From Pirellulaceae bacterium (GTDB lineage Bacteria > Planctomycetota > Planctomycetia > Pirellulales > Pirellulaceae): DNA of 64,000 bases. The stretch covers positions 397,221 to 461,220 of the forward strand of contig JAQWSU010000030.1 in the NCBI GenBank assembly GCA_029243025.1. Direction: 5' to 3'. Below are positions 55,566 to 61,331 of the stretch, piece by piece (the stretch's first letter is position 1; each line of letters begins with the position of its first letter). The notes under the pieces were generated by a model that saw nothing but the letters and a program-made list of their open reading frames with translations, was not told the origin of the DNA and did not search any database. The position numbers were made by a program, and so were the translations under genes.

Positions 55566-56732
55566 TTAATTTGATTTCGACTTGGCATTCAGCAATCCGA
55601 TCGTATAACCCAACAGGTCGTCTCGTTCCCGACAAGCTTGCCGGAGATGATCGTAATTTTGACAGGCTTCGGAGAGGTCGAGTAGGCTGGGTGCCAATCC
55701 GGTCGTTTGAACGCTTTCGGGTAGCAGTCGCACGGTTTCTTCGATCGCAGTTGGCCATTTTTCTAACCTTGCCAGCAAGTCCAAGTAGACTTCGATGGCC
55801 ACCGTACTTTCTTGATAAGCATCCGATTTTTCGGCCTGTTGGCGAAAGTAGAGGATGGCTTCTTCGATTTCTTGGCCCAAGAGAGCGTCAAAGTACCTTT
55901 GGTGTGCCGGGTAGAATTCGGCGAAGGGGGCTTCGGACGCATATTGCAGTTGTTGATCGAGTTGATTTCCGTAGGTGGTCAACTCGCGTGCCATCCATAG
56001 CAGGCGATGTTCGTCCAGGTCGCGAGCAAAACGCACGACGGACGAAAGGTGGGTTGTGTCGACGTGGTAGCCACCGTCCGCAAACAGCCAAGACCGGTCG
56101 GCAATCAATTCGCCGAGTGTTCCCTGCGGTGGAGTCTGCTTTTCTTCACGTTCGATATGTCCTCGCACATTTTCAACTAATTCATTGTATACGTGGCTGA
56201 CCAACAAACTGGCTCCAGTTTTTCGTTGGTCACGGGGCTGGCCATACATCGAAGATTCGAAGGTTGTAATCGAATTGCACGTACCATAGTGGTCCAGCAT
56301 CAGTTGAAAGCCGCGCGGCAAATCGAGCCCTTCGTGAAGGCAAAGCTCAATAAACTCATCGATGTTCTCAGCATGTGGTTCAAGCTTGGCAAGTTCATCC
56401 AGCACAATCTGAGATTCACCAACGGGCCGGAGGTACATCCATCCTTCGCGAAGCTTACCCTCTTGTAACAGTAAGACTCCCACCTGTCGGCACGCATCGA
56501 TGAGGCCGTCTTCGAGTCCTTGCCGAGTGGTTTCTTCAAGCTCTTCACCCGAATCGTTGTATCGCAACGGCAAGCCAAGCTGATGCCGTAGTTTCATTTT
56601 CAACGCTTCGAACAACTCATGATATTTGCTCTGTTCTTGTAACGTCTCGACGAGTCGGTCAAGTGCTGCGGAGGAACCAGACTCGGCAAAGACCTGTTCT
56701 AGATGGCTAAACGCCGCTTCGTTATCGGGCAT
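55566..56732 (-). CDS. Conserved helical protein of unknown function
   Basis: 388 residues, soluble, almost entirely alpha-helical with TPR-like spacing (LEQVFAESGSSAALDRLVET, ACRQVGVLLLQEGKLREGWM, IEVYLDLLARLEKWPTAIEE). The middle has an unusual WLFADGGYHVDTTHLSSVVR block (His-Asp-His-rich) that could be a ligand or metal site. The gene resembles planctomycete conserved hypotheticals, but I do not recognise a named family. Start ATG 56732 has no good ribosome binding site. It is convergent with the Cys-rich gene. Confidence 0.72.
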   Translation of the reverse strand: MPDNEAAFSHLEQVFAESGSSAALDRLVETLQEQSKYHELFEALKMKLRHQLGLPLRYNDSGEELEETTRQGLEDGLIDACRQVGVLLLQEGKLREGWMYLRPVGESQIVLDELAKLEPHAENIDEFIELCLHEGLDLPRGFQLMLDHYGTCNSITTFESSMYGQPRDQRKTGASLLVSHVYNELVENVRGHIEREEKQTPPQGTLGELIADRSWLFADGGYHVDTTHLSSVVRFARDLDEHRLLWMARELTTYGNQLDQQLQYASEAPFAEFYPAHQRYFDALLGQEIEEAILYFRQQAEKSDAYQESTVAIEVYLDLLARLEKWPTAIEETVRLLPESVQTTGLAPSLLDLSEACQNYDHLRQACRERDDLLGYTIGLLNAKSKSN

Positions 56733-56938
56733 GGAAGTTGATGACTCTTTGCAAGGCGTAAAAAGATGTCGATGAAATGCTTTAGGTGAGCTGGCAAGCT
56801 ACCGGTCGCGAAGGCGACAAACTTGTCGGGCTTGGCGAGCTGCCTTTATCGTATCAGCCAGCTTGACTGGCGTGTAGCGGCGCTCTCGGAGGCGGGTCGG
56901 CACTTTTCCGCACCTCGAGCCTCCGCTACGATGAGGGA

Positions 56939-58867
56939 ATGAGCGAAAAACAAGCAACTTTTGCCGGTCTTAAGGTCGCGGCATTCGAGAGTCGACGAGC
57001 GGAAGAAACGACGCGGATGATCGAACGGTTTGGGGGCGAAGCCTTCGTGAGTCCCTCAATGCGCGAAGTTCCCCTGGAATCTAACCCGGCGGTTATCCAC
57101 TTTGCCAACGAATTAGTGACCGGCCAAATCGACATCGTCATCTTGATGACGGGGGGCGGTTACCGACACCTGTTGTCGTTGGTGGAACGCCAGCTGGATC
57201 GCGACCGGTTCTTGAATTCACTGGCGGATGTGACGACGATCGCTCGCGGTCCTAAACCCGTCGCTGCCATGAGAGAAACAGGCTTGACTCCGACGTTTGT
57301 TGCTCCGGAACCTAATACGTGGCGCGAGTTGCTCGGAACGCTCGATCAAAATGTGAGTCTCGCAAATCAAAAGGTTGGGCTACAAGAGTACGGTAAGTCG
57401 AATCCTAGTTTGGTCGCTGGACTGGAAGCTCGTGGCGCTGAGGTGATGAATCTGCGAGTTTATGCCTGGGAGTTGCCGCTGGATACAAAGCCGTTGGAAG
57501 ATAATTTGCGCCGACTGGTTGAGCATCAGCTGGATGTTTGTCTGTTCACTTCCGCGCATCAGGTCACCAATCTGTTGCGAATGGCATCGGAACTTGGCAT
57601 TTCGGACGAGGTGATCAAAGGGCTCCGTCAAACGGTAGTGGCGTCGGTGGGGCCAACGACGAGTGAAATGTTACGTCGCCACAATTTGCCAGTTGATTTT
57701 GAACCCAGCCATCCCAAACTGGGCCACTTGGTGATGGAGACGGCGGATCAGAGTCAATCGATTCGGAGCCGAAAAAAAAGGGTTCGTGTTGCGTTAGATC
57801 AAGCAGAGTCCAGTGGTGAGATCTCCGCAGCTCCCTGGTTTGACAGCCCGTTCATGAAAGCTTGCCGCGGCGAACCAACCGACGTAACTCCCGTCTGGCT
57901 GATGCGACAAGCGGGGCGATACATGGAGGAATATCGAGAAGTGCGAGCGAAGACGACCTTTCTCGATCTCTGCAAGAATCCGCAGTTGTGCTCCGAGGTC
58001 ATGGTTACCGCGGTTCAACGTTTGGGGGTAGATGCGGCAATCATCTTCTCCGATTTATTGCCCATGCTGCAGCCGATGGGATTGGACCTTGAATATGTCG
58101 CGGGGGATGGTCCCGTGATTCATAATCCCGTTCGCGAATCGATGGATGTCGATCGTGTCGTGGAGCTGGACAATGTCGAGTCACTTGATTTTGTTATGCA
58201 GACAGTTCGGCAGACTCGCTTAGATCTTCCGGATGACATGCCGTTAATTGGCTTTGCCGGGGCGCCGTTCACGCTGGCGAGTTACGTGATTGAAGGCGGT
58301 TCCAGTCGCAGCTACGTCCACACTAAGACCCTGATGTTTCGCGATCCGGGAGCCTGGCAGGAGCTTATGGAACGGATGTCGCGTTCTGTGACTATCTACC
58401 TGAACGCGCAAATAGCGGCCGGGGCCCAGTGTGTGCAATTGTTCGACTCGTGGGTCGGCTGTCTTTCGCCCGCCGATTATCGCCAATTCGTTCTGCCCTA
58501 TGTGCAGCAGATTATTAAGGGCATTCTGCCTGGAGTGCCCGTGATCAGTTTTGCGACTGGGAATCCGGCCTTGTTGCCGCTTGTCGCGGAAGGTGGCGCG
58601 CCGGTGATTGGCCTCGATTGGCGAATCGATTTGGCGAAAGGATGGGAGCAAGTTGGCTTCGATCGGTCCGTTCAAGGTAATCTTGATCCGGGTGTGTTGC
58701 TCTCGGATCGTGACACGATTCGTCGCTGTGCCAGGGAAGTTCTTCGGCAAGCCGAGGGCCGGCCAGGCCATATCTTCAATCTGGGACATGGAATTCTAAA
58801 AGAAACGCCTGTCGACAATGCGATTGCACTCGTCGACATCGTTCATGAGCTCAGTCAACGCAGTTAA
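56939..58867 (+). CDS. hemDE: Fused uroporphyrinogen-III synthase / uroporphyrinogen decarboxylase
   Basis: 642 residues. Residues 1 to about 268 are a HemD domain: two alpha/beta lobes with FESRRAEETTRMIERFGG, IVILMTGGGYRHLL, LFTSAHQVTNLL and VVASVGPTTSEMLRRHNLPV. After a basic linker of about 30 residues, 301-642 are a complete HemE: MRQAGRYMEEYREVR (323-337), FSDLLPMLQPMGLDLEY with catalytic Asp372, GFAGAPFTLASYVIEGGSS and NLGHGILKETPVDNA. The two enzymes catalyse consecutive haem steps, cyclisation to uroporphyrinogen III and decarboxylation to coproporphyrinogen III. The frame is continuous with no stop or frameshift at the joint. Confidence 0.95.
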   Translation: MSEKQATFAGLKVAAFESRRAEETTRMIERFGGEAFVSPSMREVPLESNPAVIHFANELVTGQIDIVILMTGGGYRHLLSLVERQLDRDRFLNSLADVTTIARGPKPVAAMRETGLTPTFVAPEPNTWRELLGTLDQNVSLANQKVGLQEYGKSNPSLVAGLEARGAEVMNLRVYAWELPLDTKPLEDNLRRLVEHQLDVCLFTSAHQVTNLLRMASELGISDEVIKGLRQTVVASVGPTTSEMLRRHNLPVDFEPSHPKLGHLVMETADQSQSIRSRKKRVRVALDQAESSGEISAAPWFDSPFMKACRGEPTDVTPVWLMRQAGRYMEEYREVRAKTTFLDLCKNPQLCSEVMVTAVQRLGVDAAIIFSDLLPMLQPMGLDLEYVAGDGPVIHNPVRESMDVDRVVELDNVESLDFVMQTVRQTRLDLPDDMPLIGFAGAPFTLASYVIEGGSSRSYVHTKTLMFRDPGAWQELMERMSRSVTIYLNAQIAAGAQCVQLFDSWVGCLSPADYRQFVLPYVQQIIKGILPGVPVISFATGNPALLPLVAEGGAPVIGLDWRIDLAKGWEQVGFDRSVQGNLDPGVLLSDRDTIRRCAREVLRQAEGRPGHIFNLGHGILKETPVDNAIALVDIVHELSQRS

Positions 58868-58886
58868 AAGCTCAGTCAACGCAGTT
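58848..58886. repeat. Tandem 18-bp direct repeat spanning the hemDE stop codon
   Basis: AGCTCAGTCAACGCAGTT occurs at 58848-58865 and again at 58869-58886, with a period of 21 bases. The hemDE stop TAA begins at the last base of copy 1. It looks like a recent small tandem duplication. Confidence 0.9.
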
Positions 58887-58917
58887 CGTCAAGCCACTTG
58901 ATCGCCGAGAGAGCCAA

Positions 58918-59319
58918 ATGAATTGCGAGGAAAGAATCGCACGTTTTCTTGTTGTTGCTTGGGCATCACCCTACTCGTTGATCGGTGTTTTGCTCGGCCT
59001 GGGTGGATTGGCCAGCGGGGGGGCAGGGCAGTTGCGAGATGGCGTGTTGGAGTTTCATGGTCCCTTGATTGCTTGGTTGCTCGACCGCCTGCCGCTGGAG
59101 GGTGTTCAAGCGATGACCCTAGGGCATACCGTGATCGCTCGCCATCAAGCTGCGTTGGACATCACGCGAGCACACGAAAGAATTCATGTGCGGCAGTTTG
59201 AGCGGTGGGGTTGTTTGATGGGGCCGGCTTACTTGGCTTGCTCAGTTGCGTTGTGGCTGCAAGGCCGAGATGCCTACCGAGAAAATCCATTCGAACGCGA
59301 TGCGTACGATAACAGCTGA
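58918..59319 (+). CDS. Membrane protein with HERIH motif
   Basis: 133 residues. One hydrophobic N-terminal segment (LVVAWASPYSLIGVLLGLGG) and another after the middle (LMGPAYLACSVALWLQG). Between them is RAHERIHVRQFERWGCLMGP, containing H-E-R-I-H, a formal HExxH zinc-peptidase motif; the C-terminus reads AYRENPFERDAYDN. Similar blocks with HEHxHVRQ and NPFExxAY occur in uncharacterised bacterial proteins. Whether it is a peptidase is uncertain. Starts 50 bases after hemDE and is probably cotranscribed. Confidence 0.68.
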   Translation: MNCEERIARFLVVAWASPYSLIGVLLGLGGLASGGAGQLRDGVLEFHGPLIAWLLDRLPLEGVQAMTLGHTVIARHQAALDITRAHERIHVRQFERWGCLMGPAYLACSVALWLQGRDAYRENPFERDAYDNS

Positions 59320-59343
59320 CGCTTGATAATTCAGGTTCGATGC

Positions 59344-60432
59344 TCAGAAACGCTCGCGACGACCGGCTGCTGCGGGTTCAATACTGCGTTCGTTCAGACA
59401 ATCGATCAACTGCCGTAAACGGCCCAGATTGCGTCGGTCGAATTGGAAAACGAGCCGGGGTAGTTTGTTCAAATCTTGCTCGTCATTTTCGTCTTGCAGT
59501 GGGCCACTTAACACAAATCCACCTCGGTTGACGATATCACCAAACTCGTTGTTGATGTCGGTTAATAATCTTTCGGACGGCTCTTCTGTGAGGCGGAATA
59601 CAAGCTTGTTCCGCACGTAGCGCATGCTGTGGTAGACGCGATAGAAATTCAGCACCTCATCGACGGCCGTATTGCAGTCGTCGGTGATCATGTAGATCGA
59701 CAAGTCTTGCCGCGAGATCATGCCATCGCCAAGAAGATGATCAGCAATGAATTGATGAAACGTTTTCCAGTAATCGCCTCCCGGCTCATCGAGGAGAACG
59801 ACGGGTACCATATCACGCTTGCCAGTCTGCAGTAGGGTCAACACTTCGAGTGCTTCGTCGAGCGTGCCGAAACCGCCTGGCAGGCAAACTACCGCATCGC
59901 ATTCCTTCACGAACATCACCTTGCGCGTGAAAAAGTACTTCATGTGCACTAATTTATGGTCGCCCGCAATTACCGGGTTTGCATCTTGCTCGAAGGGCAG
60001 CATGATGTTCAGCCCCATGGAACTCTCTCGACCCGCTCCACGATGGCCGGCTTCCATGATCCCACTCGCTGCACCGGTGACGACGAGCCAATCGTTGACT
60101 GCCATTTTTTCCCCGAGCTCGACAGCTTGCGAATAGGAGGGGGCATCCTCGGGGGTACGAGCTGAGCCAAATACGGTGACTTTGCGAAAACGCCGATAAG
60201 GCGAGAAGACCTTGAAACCGTAGCGAAGCTCCCGTAGCGTGCGGCTGAGAAGCTTGAGGTCGCCGCGGGAGGAACCATCCTCGACCATTTTGTCGGCCGA
60301 TTCTTTGATCCGTTCCACTAAATCGCCAATATGCTTTTCTCGTTTGCCCTGCTTCTGTAATTTGCCTGGCGACTTTGACGCGGCGGCTCCCTGATCAGGG
60401 CGTGAGTCTGAATCTTGGTTGGGTTGAGTCAT
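59344..60432 (-). CDS. LOG-family (lysine decarboxylase-like) nucleotide phosphoribohydrolase
   Basis: 362 residues. An N-terminal Lys/Gln-rich arm and a helical segment (1-80) precede the Rossmann-like LOG domain: VTVFGSARTPEDAPSYSQAV, WLVVTGAASGIMEAGHRGAG, then the signature LPGGFGTLDEALEVLTLLQT (184-203) with catalytic Glu193. In plants and bacteria LOG proteins release cytokinin bases from AMP derivatives; many bacterial ones act on AMP. The C-terminal 100 residues are additional, as in long-form members. Actual substrate unknown. Confidence 0.87.
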   Translation of the reverse strand: MTQPNQDSDSRPDQGAAASKSPGKLQKQGKREKHIGDLVERIKESADKMVEDGSSRGDLKLLSRTLRELRYGFKVFSPYRRFRKVTVFGSARTPEDAPSYSQAVELGEKMAVNDWLVVTGAASGIMEAGHRGAGRESSMGLNIMLPFEQDANPVIAGDHKLVHMKYFFTRKVMFVKECDAVVCLPGGFGTLDEALEVLTLLQTGKRDMVPVVLLDEPGGDYWKTFHQFIADHLLGDGMISRQDLSIYMITDDCNTAVDEVLNFYRVYHSMRYVRNKLVFRLTEEPSERLLTDINNEFGDIVNRGGFVLSGPLQDENDEQDLNKLPRLVFQFDRRNLGRLRQLIDCLNERSIEPAAAGRRERF

Positions 60433-60525
60433 CGTCGAAATTGGCTCCCAGCGCGAAAAAACAGCACGGCGACGGAAGGTCGGTACGTGCTGTCATTTTA
60501 CAGGGTTCGTCAGCTGCGAGCAAAA

Positions 60526-60765
60526 TCAGGCTGACGGACGTCGGTAGTGTTGGTAGGCGAGGATGACTTCGTGAAGGTCGGTCGAGATCTTCACGTCGTC
60601 GTTTTCAAAGTCTCGCAACCATCCGCGATCGCACTGAACTGCATCTGCCAGTGTTGACAAAATTTCTCGGAGGGGGACCGACACTTCGTCGTGGAGCCCG
60701 CATTGGGTGGCCGTTGGTGTCAAGTCTTCGGGACCGTGATATACGCGTAGATGGCTGGTCGCCAT
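60526..60765 (-). CDS. Small conserved protein of unknown function
   Basis: 79 residues from ATG 60765, chosen because AAGGA is 9 bases upstream; ATG 60774 would put it directly against the start. Reads MATSHLRVYHGPEDLTPTAT then VPLREILSTLADAVQCDRGW and ends LHEVILAYQHYRRPSA. I recall this overall layout from planctomycete hypotheticals; no function is known. Upstream of the LOG gene on the same strand, with 93 bases between. Confidence 0.65.
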   Translation of the reverse strand: MATSHLRVYHGPEDLTPTATQCGLHDEVSVPLREILSTLADAVQCDRGWLRDFENDDVKISTDLHEVILAYQHYRRPSA

Positions 60766-61331
60766 GGAATCCATTCCTTGGGGCTAGCAGACTCACGATT
60801 CTCTGTATTCTGCCGAGTTATCCGAGTCGCGTTTTGTGGCATCCTTGCACGTCATGAATGTTATCGGCAAAGTATTCGTCTTCGGTTTGAGCAAAAAGTT
60901 GGTTTTTGGCGAATTTCTCAACCAAATCGTTACACTGTCCACAAACCCCGTGTTTTCCACCTCCTGCACGCCAATCCTTGACAAACAAATCATCAGGCGC
61001 TAGATTGCGATTGATAAAATGGAGTTGGCCGGATCATTTCAAAAAAGCGGTGTTGGGAAACTTCTCGATGGGGAACGGAAACGCTCCTCGGGCGACCTGG
61101 AAAACGGGAAGCTGGAAACAAAGATGGTTAGGTCGGCGTCTCTTTGTGATGAAAACGCCCTGTGGCGCTCGAAGAAGACACCTGGATATCGTCCAAACCC
61201 TTATCGAGTCCGCTATCGGCTAGAATTCGCCCAAAAGATGCAAATTTGCGACCGGCCAGCCAAATGGCAAACGGCCTGTTTTCTCAACAGGCGGCAATGC
61301 GACGACCAAAATGGTTGAATCTAGGGAAACC
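60766..61331. other. Divergent intergenic region upstream of tex
   Basis: About 566 bases without a supported gene. The stretch about 61010-61330 is rich in short purine runs (GGGGAACGG, GGGAAGC, GGAAAC), which could be an RNA gene or long leader, but I could not fold it into a known RNA class. It is not RNase P, tmRNA or a tRNA as far as conserved blocks show. Confidence 0.4.
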
